Source: Rhodobacterales bacterium HKCCA1288
GTDB taxonomy: Bacteria; Pseudomonadota; Alphaproteobacteria; Rhodobacterales; Rhodobacteraceae
DNA length: 64,000 nucleotides
Direction: 5' to 3'
Assembly: GCA_015693905.1 (NCBI GenBank)
Contig: CP065161.1
Coordinates: 868,001 to 932,000, forward strand
The notes below the pieces were generated by a model, which had not been told where the DNA came from, ran no database searches, and saw only the letters and a program-made list of their open reading frames with translations. A program made the position numbers and the translations under genes. The first letter of the stretch is position 1, and every line of letters begins with the position of its first letter. Shown here one piece after another: positions 43,792 through 52,649 of the stretch.

Positions 43792-45459
43792 TCAGCCCCC
43801 CAATTTCACGTTATCAATGCCGACAATGCGGTCATAAAGCCAATACAGCGCCAAGACCAAGGCCAGAAGGATCGACCCCAAAGCCGCCGCCAAGCCCCAG
43901 TTGAGCGAGGATGAAATATGATAGGCAATGCGGTTTGAGATAAAGACACCATCTGTGCCACCCACGATTTCAGGCGTGATGTAATAGCCAATCGCCAAGA
44001 TGAACACGAGGATCGACCCCGCCCCAATCCCTGGAACAGATTGTGGGAAATAGACCCGCCAGAACGCTGTCCAATTGGTCGCGCCAAGACTTTTGGCCGC
44101 GCGAAGATAAGACGACGGAATGGTTTTCATCACCGAATAAAGCGGCAAAATCATAAAGGGCAGCAAAATATGCGTCATCGCAATGATCGTGCCTGTCGAG
44201 TTATTCATCAAAATCAGGCGGTTTGCATCATCGACAAATCCAAGCCAGACAAGGATTTCATTGATCACGCCTTGCTGTTGCAGCAGCACTTTCCACGCAC
44301 TGGTGCGCACCAAGAGCGATGTCCAGAACGGCAGAAGAACAAGGATCATCAATACATTGGCGCTGCGCACGGGCAGGTTGGCCAAAAGCCACGCCACGGG
44401 ATAGCCCAAAAGGATACAGGAACCCGTGATGATCAAGGACATGATCATCGTACGAATGAACAGTTTGATATAAAGCTGCTGGCTTTCAGGGCGGGCATTC
44501 ACACCCTCAAGCCCCTTTTCCATATCAATCGCGTTGAGGAAATAGCCTGTGGTGTAATCAGGGCTGTAAATCTTGATCGTTTGCCAGTTTTCCGTATCGC
44601 CCCATCCATCATTTTCTTCGATGAATGCGGCGCGGAAATCAATTTGCGGCAAGCTTGGCAGGGCTGCAATCGCATTGGCCAATGGGCCTGCGCCCGCCCC
44701 TGTGTATGAGGCCAGCGCGGACACTGTATCAGCGCGCGCCAGATCAAGCGCCAAGGCCGCATATACTGCCTCCCATGGGTCTTCTTCGGAAACCACATCC
44801 TCATCCGCAATGGCGGTATAGATGGCCCAGTCACTATAGGCGGCGGCGGTTTGGGGCAGAAGTGCTGCCATCTCACCCGATAGGGTAAACTCAATATCGC
44901 CTGCAAACCCCTCGCCCACCATATTCGCCCAGAGGGCCCGGCGGGCTTCGATCACATCTTCGCCGCCTGTGCCAGACAGCATCTCATACCATGTGATCCC
45001 ATCCTTGAAGGCAGGATCTGCATCTTCAAGCCAATCTTGAAAAACCTCGCCAATATCATCAACGCCCCGCCCTGTGGTGCGGAACATCGAGGATAGGCCC
45101 GTGCGTTCATAATTTAGGCGCGAGCCAAGTTTGGTATGTTCCTTGGCCTCGGCAGCGCGGAAAATGTCGAAAAATAAGGCTTGGAACACGGTCTCATCTG
45201 GCAAGGTGCCGTCTTGGCCGTCCCAAGAGTCAAGCGCTTCAACCGTTTCGGGAAGCGTGCCAGATACAATTTGGTTTTCTACCGATCGAAACAACATCGA
45301 GCCGATCGGGACAACAAATGTCAAAACAACAAAGGCCAAAAGGGGCGCAATCAATATCAGCGCACGCAGCTTTTGACGTCTGAGGGCACGGGCGAGGCTC
45401 GTCTTGAGGGGGGTTCCATCCGCCGCCAGCATCGGGCCTGAATTGGTGGTGTCGCTCAT
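43792..45459 (-). CDS. potB: ABC transporter permease, PotB-like, with large periplasmic insertion
   Basis: This 555-residue permease is about twice the usual PotB length. After a first membrane helix (ALILIAPLLAFVVLTFVVPI) comes a soluble acidic region of about 270 residues (about 60-325), then five more helices with YLRAAKSLGATNWTAFWRVYFP as the EAA loop. The insertion lies where PotB has only a short periplasmic loop, so it is expected outside the membrane, where it could contact the binding protein. The ATG at 45459 has GGGGA upstream; an earlier TTG at 45489 is less likely. Substrate assumed to be a polyamine or similar amine. Confidence 0.85.
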   Translation of the reverse strand: MSDTTNSGPMLAADGTPLKTSLARALRRQKLRALILIAPLLAFVVLTFVVPIGSMLFRSVENQIVSGTLPETVEALDSWDGQDGTLPDETVFQALFFDIFRAAEAKEHTKLGSRLNYERTGLSSMFRTTGRGVDDIGEVFQDWLEDADPAFKDGITWYEMLSGTGGEDVIEARRALWANMVGEGFAGDIEFTLSGEMAALLPQTAAAYSDWAIYTAIADEDVVSEEDPWEAVYAALALDLARADTVSALASYTGAGAGPLANAIAALPSLPQIDFRAAFIEENDGWGDTENWQTIKIYSPDYTTGYFLNAIDMEKGLEGVNARPESQQLYIKLFIRTMIMSLIITGSCILLGYPVAWLLANLPVRSANVLMILVLLPFWTSLLVRTSAWKVLLQQQGVINEILVWLGFVDDANRLILMNNSTGTIIAMTHILLPFMILPLYSVMKTIPSSYLRAAKSLGATNWTAFWRVYFPQSVPGIGAGSILVFILAIGYYITPEIVGGTDGVFISNRIAYHISSSLNWGLAAALGSILLALVLALYWLYDRIVGIDNVKLGG

Positions 45460-45580
45460 CCTGTCCCCGTCAGTCGTTTCTATCTTCAATCGTCATGAAT
45501 TTGGTCGGGCCGTGTCGCGGTTTCACGCGCGTTAGGTCTGACTAGACCCTTGCCCTCATGGGGCTACCCGATGGTTGAGA

Positions 45581-45605
45581 GGGGGCCGCGTTTGATCGCG
45601 GCCCC
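45581..45605 (-). promoter_or_regulatory. Strong hairpin between binding-protein and permease genes
   Basis: The stem GGGGCCGCG...CGCGGCCCC with a 6-7 nt loop lies just past the binding-protein stop (45625). It lacks a T-run, so it probably stabilises the upstream mRNA and lowers permease expression, as in many binding-protein operons. Confidence 0.6.
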
Positions 45606-45624
45606 GCCCCAAATTCAGCTCAGA

Positions 45625-46746
45625 TTACTGAGCCAGCCATGCTTGGAATTTCGCGTCAATATCATCGCGATAATCCGCCCAGAACTCGTAGTTATAGAGG
45701 AACGTGTTCTGTGCATTGTTTGGATCGGTTGGCATATGTGGTGCCATTTCGATGCCAAGCTCTGCATGGTTGCCAACCAGTGGCGCAGAGGACAGACGTG
45801 CAGGGCCATAGGAGATGTAGGCGGCCTGATCTGCCAGACGCTGCGTGTCGGTTGCGAAATAGACGAAGTCCATCACGCGGGCCAGACGATCTTCGGGCAG
45901 ACCTGCTGGGATGATCCAACCATCAAGGTCGAATACCTGTGCGTCCCACATCATGCCGATTGGCTGGTTCTGCTCAACGATGGCCGAGAATAGACGGCCA
46001 TTATAGGTCGAACCGATAAAGACTTCGCCATCCGCCAAAAGCTGTGGCGTATCGGCGCCTGCGTTCCACCAGATCACGCTGTCGCGGATGGTGTCGAGCT
46101 TGGCCAATGCCCGCTCTTGACCTTCATCAGTGGCCAGAACGTCATAGACGTCTGCCTTTGCAACGCCGTCACAAAGCAAGGCCCATTCCATGTTGTTGAT
46201 TGGGCGGCTCTCAAGCGAACGCATGCCAGGATATGTTTCGAGATCGAACACATCACAGATGTCATTTGGAGGCTCTACACCATCAGGCACCATGTCGGTG
46301 CGATAGCCGAAGGTGGTGGAGTAAACGATCTGTGGGATGAAGCAATCGCCAACCAAAAGGTCACCGAAATCTTCGCTTGCGGGTGTGCCATCGGGCGCAG
46401 GTGCAAGCATCTCATCAGGATCGATTTCCATGGCGAGGCCTTCGTCACACAGACGCAGCGCGTCCGATGCCACAACGTCAACCAAGTCCCATGTCAGGTT
46501 GCCCGCTTCGTTCATCGCGCGCAGTTTTGCCACCGCTTCGTTCGAGCTTTCGTCCCAAACGACCTGAACATCAGGGTTATTCGCGGTGTATGGATCCGTG
46601 TAAGCGTTGGTTTGGCTGGCCTGATAGGCACCGCCCCAGCTTACGAAGGTAAATGTGCCAGTGGCCATATGGCCGCCCGCATAGGCCAAACCTGCTGCGG
46701 CGACGCCGAGTGCAGAAGTTGCCAGAAGTGTTTTTGACAGTTTCAT
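45625..46746 (-). CDS. potD: Periplasmic polyamine-type substrate-binding protein
   Basis: This 373-residue protein has a signal peptide (LLATSALGVAAAGLAYA, cut about residue 23) and the PotD/PotF fold: FVSWGGAYQASQTNAYTDPY at the start, YSTTFGYRTDMVP and the C-terminal EFWADYRDDIDAKFQAWLAQ. It would deliver a small cationic compound to the PotB-PotC permease. It lies between the ATPase and the permeases in one operon, with hairpins on both sides. Confidence 0.88.
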   Translation of the reverse strand: MKLSKTLLATSALGVAAAGLAYAGGHMATGTFTFVSWGGAYQASQTNAYTDPYTANNPDVQVVWDESSNEAVAKLRAMNEAGNLTWDLVDVVASDALRLCDEGLAMEIDPDEMLAPAPDGTPASEDFGDLLVGDCFIPQIVYSTTFGYRTDMVPDGVEPPNDICDVFDLETYPGMRSLESRPINNMEWALLCDGVAKADVYDVLATDEGQERALAKLDTIRDSVIWWNAGADTPQLLADGEVFIGSTYNGRLFSAIVEQNQPIGMMWDAQVFDLDGWIIPAGLPEDRLARVMDFVYFATDTQRLADQAAYISYGPARLSSAPLVGNHAELGIEMAPHMPTDPNNAQNTFLYNYEFWADYRDDIDAKFQAWLAQ

Positions 46747-46782
46747 GTCAGTCTCCCGTGTTGTTACCTGGTATAGTCTTAT

Positions 46783-46824
46783 GCATGGCCACCCTCCAGG
46801 CGAAGGTGGCAGCTTAGGCCATGC
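46783..46824 (-). promoter_or_regulatory. Nested hairpin between ATPase and binding-protein genes
   Basis: GCATGGCC pairs with GGCCATGC, with a second inner stem GCCACC/GGTGGC. It starts immediately after the potA-like stop codon. No T-run follows on the minus strand, so it is an mRNA-stability or attenuation element rather than a classical terminator. Confidence 0.5.
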
Positions 46825-46826
46825 GC

Positions 46827-47924
46827 TTAAGCATCAAGCGCGCGGCAATCGTCAGGCAGCCATCCTATTTCAATCTGGGTGCCAGGTGTGAGTCGTTTTT
46901 GATCGGGGGCGTTGCGGGTCTTGATGATGAAGTCATCCGACCCGGCCACGCGCAGGCGCGTGCGGAAAATATCGCCCATGTAAATAAATTCGAGAACCTC
47001 GCCTTTCAGCGTATGCGCGTCAGGCGAAAGGCGGCGCTTGTCCATTTCCACCCGCTCGGGACGGATGGAAACAGTGGTGCGATCCCCCACGGCCGAGACG
47101 TTTACAGGACGCGCGTCAATTTCGTCACCGCTGTCCAGCTTCACAACGCAGCGATCGCCTGAGATTTTCGTCACCACACCCGAAAGCGTATTATTTTCGC
47201 CAATAAACTGCGCCACAAAGCTGTTTTGCGGCTGTTCATAGAGAACATCAGGCGGATCAAGCTGTTGGATACGGCCATCATCAAACACCGCGACACGATC
47301 CGACATGGTCAGGGCTTCGGTCTGGTCATGGGTCACATAAACTGTGGTGATGCCCAACTGATGCGCCAGATTGGTGATTTCAAATTGCATATGTTCGCGC
47401 AATTGCTTGTCGAGCGCCCCCAAAGGTTCGTCCATCAAAACAAGCTCAGGCTCGAACACCAAGGCCCGCGCCAAGGCGATACGCTGTTGCTGCCCGCCCG
47501 AAAGCTGCGCGGGGCGGCGACCGCCGAAATCCCCCATCTGCACCATATCAAGCGCGCGTTTGATCTTTCCTTCGCGCTCTGATTTGCCCATGCCGCGCAC
47601 TTCCAAAGGGAAGGCAAGGTTTTCTGCAACCGACATATGCGGGAACAAAGCGTAATTCTGGAACACCATCCCAATGCCGCGCTTATGGGGCGGAATGTTG
47701 TTGATCGGACGACCCTGCAACAGAATCTCGCCATGGGTGGCTGTCTCGAAACCTGCAAGCATCATCAGGCAGGTCGTTTTGCCCGATCCCGAAGGCCCAA
47801 GCATCGTTAGAAATTCGCCCTGACCGATCTGAAGATTAAGATCTTTTACGACCAGCGTTTCGCCATCGTAACTTTTCTGGACATGCTCAAAAGCGACAAA
47901 CGCGTCTTTTGCTGTGTCGAACAA
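46827..47924 (-). CDS. potA: ABC transporter ATP-binding protein, PotA-like
   Basis: This 365-residue ATPase powers the importer. Motifs: Walker A GPSGSGKTTCLMML (about 44-57), signature LSGGQQQRIALARAL (about 140-154), Walker B LVLMDEPLGALD, and VTHDQTEAL (H-loop). A TOBE regulatory domain occupies about 280-355. The start is a TTG at 47924 with GGGAG 9 nt upstream; no better ATG is near the homologous N-terminus. It heads the operon potA-potD-potB-potC. Confidence 0.92.
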   Translation of the reverse strand: MFDTAKDAFVAFEHVQKSYDGETLVVKDLNLQIGQGEFLTMLGPSGSGKTTCLMMLAGFETATHGEILLQGRPINNIPPHKRGIGMVFQNYALFPHMSVAENLAFPLEVRGMGKSEREGKIKRALDMVQMGDFGGRRPAQLSGGQQQRIALARALVFEPELVLMDEPLGALDKQLREHMQFEITNLAHQLGITTVYVTHDQTEALTMSDRVAVFDDGRIQQLDPPDVLYEQPQNSFVAQFIGENNTLSGVVTKISGDRCVVKLDSGDEIDARPVNVSAVGDRTTVSIRPERVEMDKRRLSPDAHTLKGEVLEFIYMGDIFRTRLRVAGSDDFIIKTRNAPDQKRLTPGTQIEIGWLPDDCRALDA

Positions 47925-48218
47925 AGTGTCGAACTCCCGTTGTGGTTGCGGTGTAGCCCCGCATTCAATTGCCCTAAGCTAAACAGCCTGAGCCTTAGAT
48001 GACAACCAATTAACAGAAATTAGTGCAAAACCGTCCTGAAAACGCCGCTTTGCACCTCAGAAAAGACATCGGCCCGAAAACAATGGCGGATTCAGGAAAT
48101 ATGACCCCATACATAGCGGGTGCTTGTTTGCAGGGGCGGCATAGCCTAATCAGGGCGGATGATGATTTGCTAAGCATTCTTTAGCAGAATGCGTAATTTT
48201 TCGCAGATTTGGAGACGC

Positions 48219-50015
48219 ATGTCAGACCCAAGCCCCGCATCAGATTCGCAGACCAAGGCCCCAAATGGGGTTGACCTGCGCTCGTCTCGACTTGTGATCC
48301 GCCTGTGGCGCGAGCATGTCCTCAAATATTGGCCCGCCCTGACATTCGCACTGATCTTGATGAGCCTTGAAGGCGCCGCACTTGGTGCATTTGCATGGAT
48401 GGTGCGCCCTCTCTTCGATGAACTTTTTGCCGCACAATCCTTGGATGGGCTTTGGAAAGTGGTAACGGTCATCTGGTTTTTGTTCCTGTTCCGCGCCGTT
48501 GCGGGCTTTGTGCAGCGCGTCATTATGTCGGCGCTTGGCCTGAAAGTGACAACCGCATTGCAAACACGCCTGGTCGAGCATCTTTTGACGCTTGATGGTG
48601 CCGTCTTTACGCGACACCCCCCAGGTGAATTGATCGAACGCGTGCGCGGGGACAGCCAGACGCTGCAATCTGCGGCGACAAGTGTCCTTCTCTCCTTTGG
48701 GCGTGATTTAGTTTCGCTTGTGGCTTTGTCCTTTGTGATGTTCTCAAATGATTGGCAATGGTCACTGGTGGCCTTGGTTGGGCTGCCTTTGATGATCGTG
48801 CCCATGACCCTGCTGCTCAAGCAAATCCGCCGCACCGCATTTGCCGCGCGCGAGGCTGCCGCGACCCTGACCACGCGGCTGGACGAAATGTTTCACGGCA
48901 TTCAATCCATCAAGGTCAACCGCCTTGAGGCGCATGAGCGCGGGCGGTTTGAGCGCAGCGTCAAGCAATACCTCAAGCAACAGATCCGCTCGAGTGCAGG
49001 CCAATCCGCGAACCCCTCGTTGATCGACCTCATGTCGGGCATTGGGTTTGTTTCGGTCACATTGTTTGGGGCCACCGCCATTGTGACAGGCGATAAATCG
49101 GTGGGGGATTTCATGTCCTTTATCACCGCGCTTTCGCTGATGTTCGACCCGCTCAAACGTCTGTCAAATATCGCAGGCAGCCTTCAGGCCGCCGCAGCCT
49201 CGCTAGAGCGGATCTATTCCATGCTTGATCTGCGCCCCACCGTTCTTAGCCCTGCCCACCCTGCCCCGCTGAGTTCTGGCGATATCTGCTTTGAGAATGT
49301 CGAATTCTCCTATGGCGACATGCCCGTTCTGCATGATCTGACCTTCACCGCCAAAGAGGGGCAGACAACCGCGATTGTGGGGCCATCAGGCGCGGGGAAA
49401 ACCACGCTGTTTGCCTTGCTAACACGCTTGATTGATCCAGTGGCAGGCAAAGTGCGCATTGGCAGTGTTGCGACCACCGAGGCTGATCTGGCCGCCTTGC
49501 GTGACATGATCGCGGTTGTAGGCCAAGACACGGCGCTGTTCGATGAAAGCATCGAAGATAATATCCGCATGGGGCGGCTTAATGCTGACAGCGCCGATGT
49601 GGCCAAAGCCGCAGAAAACGCCGCTGTGATGGAATTTGCCAAATCCCTGCCCGCAGGGTTGGAAACGGCTGTTGGCCCGCGCGGCTCGTCCCTGTCGGGC
49701 GGCCAACGTCAGCGCGTGGCCATCGCCCGCGCGATGCTGAAAGATGCGCCGATTTTGCTGTTGGATGAACCCACATCGGCCCTCGACACGCAATCTGAAA
49801 AATTGGTGCAAACTGCCCTATCGCGCCTGTCGCAAGGGCGCACGACACTTGTAATTGCGCATCGGCTGTCCACCATTCGCGATGCCGATAAGATTGTGGT
49901 CATGGATAAAGGCCATGTTGTCGAAGAAGGCACCCATGACAGCCTGATGCAAAGGGGCGGCATTTACGCGCGTCTTGTTGAATTGCAATCCGCAGGGATG
50001 AGTGCCGATCTCTAG
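48219..50015 (+). CDS. MsbA-like ABC exporter (fused permease and ATPase)
   Basis: This 598-residue half-transporter has six membrane helices (about 30-310) and a C-terminal ATPase: IVGPSGAGKTTLFALL (Walker A), SGGQRQRVAIARAM (signature), ILLLDEPTSALD (Walker B) and VIAHRLSTIRDAD (H-loop). It resembles MsbA/LmrA lipid or drug flippases. The ATG at 48219 has GGAG upstream and follows an alternative ATG at 48189 with no Shine-Dalgarno. It is divergent from potA and overlaps the convergent metal-sensor-like gene by 4 nt. Confidence 0.9.
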   Translation: MSDPSPASDSQTKAPNGVDLRSSRLVIRLWREHVLKYWPALTFALILMSLEGAALGAFAWMVRPLFDELFAAQSLDGLWKVVTVIWFLFLFRAVAGFVQRVIMSALGLKVTTALQTRLVEHLLTLDGAVFTRHPPGELIERVRGDSQTLQSAATSVLLSFGRDLVSLVALSFVMFSNDWQWSLVALVGLPLMIVPMTLLLKQIRRTAFAAREAAATLTTRLDEMFHGIQSIKVNRLEAHERGRFERSVKQYLKQQIRSSAGQSANPSLIDLMSGIGFVSVTLFGATAIVTGDKSVGDFMSFITALSLMFDPLKRLSNIAGSLQAAAASLERIYSMLDLRPTVLSPAHPAPLSSGDICFENVEFSYGDMPVLHDLTFTAKEGQTTAIVGPSGAGKTTLFALLTRLIDPVAGKVRIGSVATTEADLAALRDMIAVVGQDTALFDESIEDNIRMGRLNADSADVAKAAENAAVMEFAKSLPAGLETAVGPRGSSLSGGQRQRVAIARAMLKDAPILLLDEPTSALDTQSEKLVQTALSRLSQGRTTLVIAHRLSTIRDADKIVVMDKGHVVEEGTHDSLMQRGGIYARLVELQSAGMSADL

Positions 50016-50494
50016 CGCCTGCGCCCTTCGGCCAATTCATCGGCCAAGGCCGCACGGCGTTCAGGCGGCATATCCGCGATCAAATCAACCAAGGCACGAT
50101 GCCCGCTTTCCTGCATGGCGCCAAGATAGCCGCGCTGCTCAGACAGGGCCTGCATCAACGCATCAGGCACAAAGGGGGTTGCGCGCAACGCAGCCTCAAC
50201 CTGCAGATTGGCCGCCCCGATCCCACGGCGCGCGGCGCCCATCCCTTCGCGCCCACCCATGCGCCCGATCAACATCCGCATTTCATCGCGGTTCAATTCA
50301 CCCGCCAATGGCCCCAAACTGCGCACGGCGTTGATCCGCTCACGCGGGCCTTCGCCGTCTGGGCCGCGATGCAAGACCACCGCCCCTAGAACCGCGCCCG
50401 CAATCGCCAAATTAATCGCCAGAGAGACACCAAGAACGATCTTCATGCCCCGCGGCGCTTGGGGTTTCGGGGTTGTCATCATCTCATCCATCAC
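50012..50494 (-). CDS. Periplasmic heavy-metal-sensor-like (CpxP/Spy-type) protein
   Basis: This 160-residue protein has one N-terminal membrane helix (MKIVLGVSLAINLAIAGAVL) and a periplasmic helical domain of the PF13801 type (LVDLIADMPPERRAALADEL near the end). Such proteins relate to CnrX-like metal sensors or Spy-like chaperones; no metal-ligand His/Cys cluster is evident, so metal binding is doubtful. The ATG overlaps the preceding gene's stop (ATGA), linking it to the sigma factor operon. Confidence 0.75.
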   Translation of the reverse strand: MMDEMMTTPKPQAPRGMKIVLGVSLAINLAIAGAVLGAVVLHRGPDGEGPRERINAVRSLGPLAGELNRDEMRMLIGRMGGREGMGAARRGIGAANLQVEAALRATPFVPDALMQALSEQRGYLGAMQESGHRALVDLIADMPPERRAALADELAEGRRR

Positions 50495-50856
50495 TCACCT
50501 CCCAAATCGGCCAAAGCCCAAGGATCCCCAAAATCAGAAACCGATGTGCTGGCCCATCCGCTGGCCTCTTGCAAACTTAAGGTCATATCGGGGTTCAAGG
50601 TCGAAAGACCCACCCCAAACAGCAGCCCCGCGATTCCCGCCATCGCCGCACCTGAGACAACCGACCAGCCCCCAAATAGGCGGTCAATCAGATTGGATAG
50701 ACGCGAGAGCGTATCCTCACGGACGTGGTGGGTTTGTCTTTGCACGTTCTGTGCATCCGCCAAGACCCGCGCCATGAGCGCATCACTTGGCGCATCAGCC
50801 GCGCGCGCTTCGGCGAAAAGATCATCCAGATCTAGGTCTGCCTGTTCATTGCGCAT
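50491..50856 (-). CDS. Small membrane protein, probable anti-sigma-like partner
   Basis: This 121-residue protein has a cytoplasmic N-terminal part (about 1-55, acidic, DLDLDDLFAEARAADAPSDAL) and one membrane helix (SGAAMAGIAGLLFGVGLSTL), then a short outside tail. I do not recognise a named family. Its place directly after an ECF sigma gene, overlapping it by 11 nt and the metal-sensor-like gene by 4 nt, suggests an anti-sigma role, but no ZAS motif is seen. Confidence 0.6.
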   Translation of the reverse strand: MRNEQADLDLDDLFAEARAADAPSDALMARVLADAQNVQRQTHHVREDTLSRLSNLIDRLFGGWSVVSGAAMAGIAGLLFGVGLSTLNPDMTLSLQEASGWASTSVSDFGDPWALADLGGE

Positions 50857-51436
50857 AACCCAATGCCTCCTTTTCCTTGGCCAAATGGGCGCTCAATGCC
50901 CTTTTGCCGCGTGCGGTCAAACTTTCGACCGCCTCAATCGTAATATCCAGAATTTGGGCAATCTCACCATTTGATAACCCTTCGATGTGGCGCAATACCA
51001 CCGCCTGCCTTTGGCGCTCGGGCAAAGTGGCAAGCGCCGCATCCAGCGCATCAAGCCGCGCCCTTTGCATCATTTGCGCGGGCACTGACGCCGCATGATC
51101 CTCGATTTGTTCAACCGCATCCGTATCAAGGGTGGGCGCGGCGCGGCGGGTCTGCTTGCGCAAGCGATCAATACATAGGTTCGCTGTCACCTGATGCGCC
51201 CAAGTGCTCAGTTTTGCGCGGCCTGCGTCCCAGTCAGGGGCAATGCGCCAGATGCGCATCATCACCTCTTGCGCGACATCTTCGGCCTCGGCCTGATCCC
51301 CCAAAACACGGCGCGCATGCGACAGAATGCGGGGCAGATGCCGCGCGGCCAAATCCCGCGCCGCTGCCGCATCGCCCTTGGCGAAGCGGGCCATCAGATG
51401 ATCATCTTCTGATGCTGCCTTTGGTGGTCTTTGCAC
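50846..51436 (-). CDS. ECF-type RNA polymerase sigma factor
   Basis: This 196-residue sigma-70 family protein has region 2 (LARHLPRILSHARRVLGDQAEAEDVAQEVMMRIW, in part AEAEDVAQEVMMRIW) and region 4 (ALATLPERQRQAVVLRHIEGLSNGEIAQI, in part LSNGEIAQILDITIEAVESL) but no regions 1 or 3. The GTG at 51436 is chosen since GAGGGCAGC precedes it. It heads a group with a membrane protein and a metal-sensor-like protein, resembling envelope-stress or metal-responsive ECF operons. Confidence 0.9.
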   Translation of the reverse strand: MQRPPKAASEDDHLMARFAKGDAAAARDLAARHLPRILSHARRVLGDQAEAEDVAQEVMMRIWRIAPDWDAGRAKLSTWAHQVTANLCIDRLRKQTRRAAPTLDTDAVEQIEDHAASVPAQMMQRARLDALDAALATLPERQRQAVVLRHIEGLSNGEIAQILDITIEAVESLTARGKRALSAHLAKEKEALGYAQ

Positions 51437-51523
51437 GCTGCCCTCGCCGCCGCAATCTACTGCAACTATTGCATTCAAGCACGCGACTGCCAAGGGAGAG
51501 GGGCAGCCGCGTCTGATTGCGCC

Positions 51524-52027
51524 TTAGCCGCGATGGCCACGCCCTTCACGGGCACCTGCACCGCGCTCATGGCCGCCGCGCATTTGGGACATGGCCGAGA
51601 ATTCCTCAAGGCTGATGCTGCCATCCCCATTGCTGTCCATGCGCGACAACATCCGATTAAAATTTGGCTCACCGCGCCCCTCATGTTGGTCGCGGCCACC
51701 CATCATTTCAGATTGCGACAAAAGCCCATCGCCATCCAAATCGAGATCGCCAATCATACGATCCACGCGATCCGCCATGCGGGCCTGAAGGGAGGCACTC
51801 AATTCTTGGGCGTCCAACATGCCATCCCCGTTGGTGTCTTGGGCCGCAAATCGCGCCTCTGGCATACGCGCCAATTCCTCAGCCGTGACCTGACCATTGC
51901 GATCCGCATCTAGGGCGGCAAATATCGCGTCTGCATCGGCCTGCGCCATTGGGGCGGCGGTTACCATTTGCGCAGCAAGACCCAAAGGCAGGGCCAAGCC
52001 CAAAGTGAAAAGTTTGAATGTGCTCAT
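51524..52027 (-). CDS. Exported EF-hand calcium-binding protein
   Basis: This 167-residue protein has a signal peptide (LFTLGLALPLGLAAQMVTAAP) and four EF-hand loops: DADRNGQVTAEE, DTNGDGMLDAQE, DLDGDGLLSQSE and DSNGDGSISLEE. The C-terminus is Gly/Arg/His-rich (GGHERGAGAREGRGHRG). AGGAG precedes the ATG at 52027. It is 87 nt upstream of the sigma gene on the same strand, so it may be part of the regulon or operon. A periplasmic Ca sensor or buffer is inferred. Confidence 0.88.
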   Translation of the reverse strand: MSTFKLFTLGLALPLGLAAQMVTAAPMAQADADAIFAALDADRNGQVTAEELARMPEARFAAQDTNGDGMLDAQELSASLQARMADRVDRMIGDLDLDGDGLLSQSEMMGGRDQHEGRGEPNFNRMLSRMDSNGDGSISLEEFSAMSQMRGGHERGAGAREGRGHRG

Positions 52028-52217
52028 CTCAATAACTCCTGATCTTGTGGCAAATGGCCCATCCATCCGCCGATCTATTCCTTTCACGCGCTCGCCCGCA
52101 GTTTCCGTCACATTTTTTTGCAGCTCTCTTTTGACCCGCGTCAAAACGGCCCGCCCCTTTGCCAATGATTGCGCTTTGCGCTAGGGCTAGGGTCGAGACA
52201 AGAAAAGGATGCGCGCC

Positions 52218-52649
52218 ATGGCAAACCCCAGCACCGAAGCGGCTGAAATCGATCCAATCACTGCCTTGGCGGATGGTGTTTTCGATCATGTCCCGCAGGA
52301 ACGCCCAACATGGCCCGCGATTGCCAAAGCCATGCGCGGCCGCTGCCCGTGCTGTGGTGAGGGCGCACTGTTTAGCGGCTATCTGAACCTTGTAAAAACC
52401 TGTGGCAGCTGTGGCGAAGATCTGAGCCACGCCCGCGCGGATGATGGGCCTGCCTATTTGACGATCCTCGTCACAGCGAAAATCTTGGGCACCTTAATGC
52501 TCTGGGTTTATACGGCCTATCAACCAAGCCCATGGGTTATGGCAGGCGGGTTTTCGCTTGGGGCCTTTGTGGTGGCACTGTTCCTCTTGCCCCGCTTTAA
52601 AGGGCTGATTGTGGGCATCCAATGGGCCAAGCGGATGCATGGTTTCTGA
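52218..52649 (+). CDS. DUF983 family membrane protein
   Basis: This 143-residue protein has a zinc-ribbon-like N-terminal part (RGRCPCCGEGALF...VKTCGSCGEDLS, two CxxC) and two membrane helices (LTILVTAKILGTLMLWVYT, WVMAGGFSLGAFVVALFLLP). This is the DUF983 layout; no function is established. AGGA lies 8 nt before the ATG at 52218. It overlaps the start of the NUDIX gene by 11 nt. Confidence 0.88.
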   Translation: MANPSTEAAEIDPITALADGVFDHVPQERPTWPAIAKAMRGRCPCCGEGALFSGYLNLVKTCGSCGEDLSHARADDGPAYLTILVTAKILGTLMLWVYTAYQPSPWVMAGGFSLGAFVVALFLLPRFKGLIVGIQWAKRMHGF

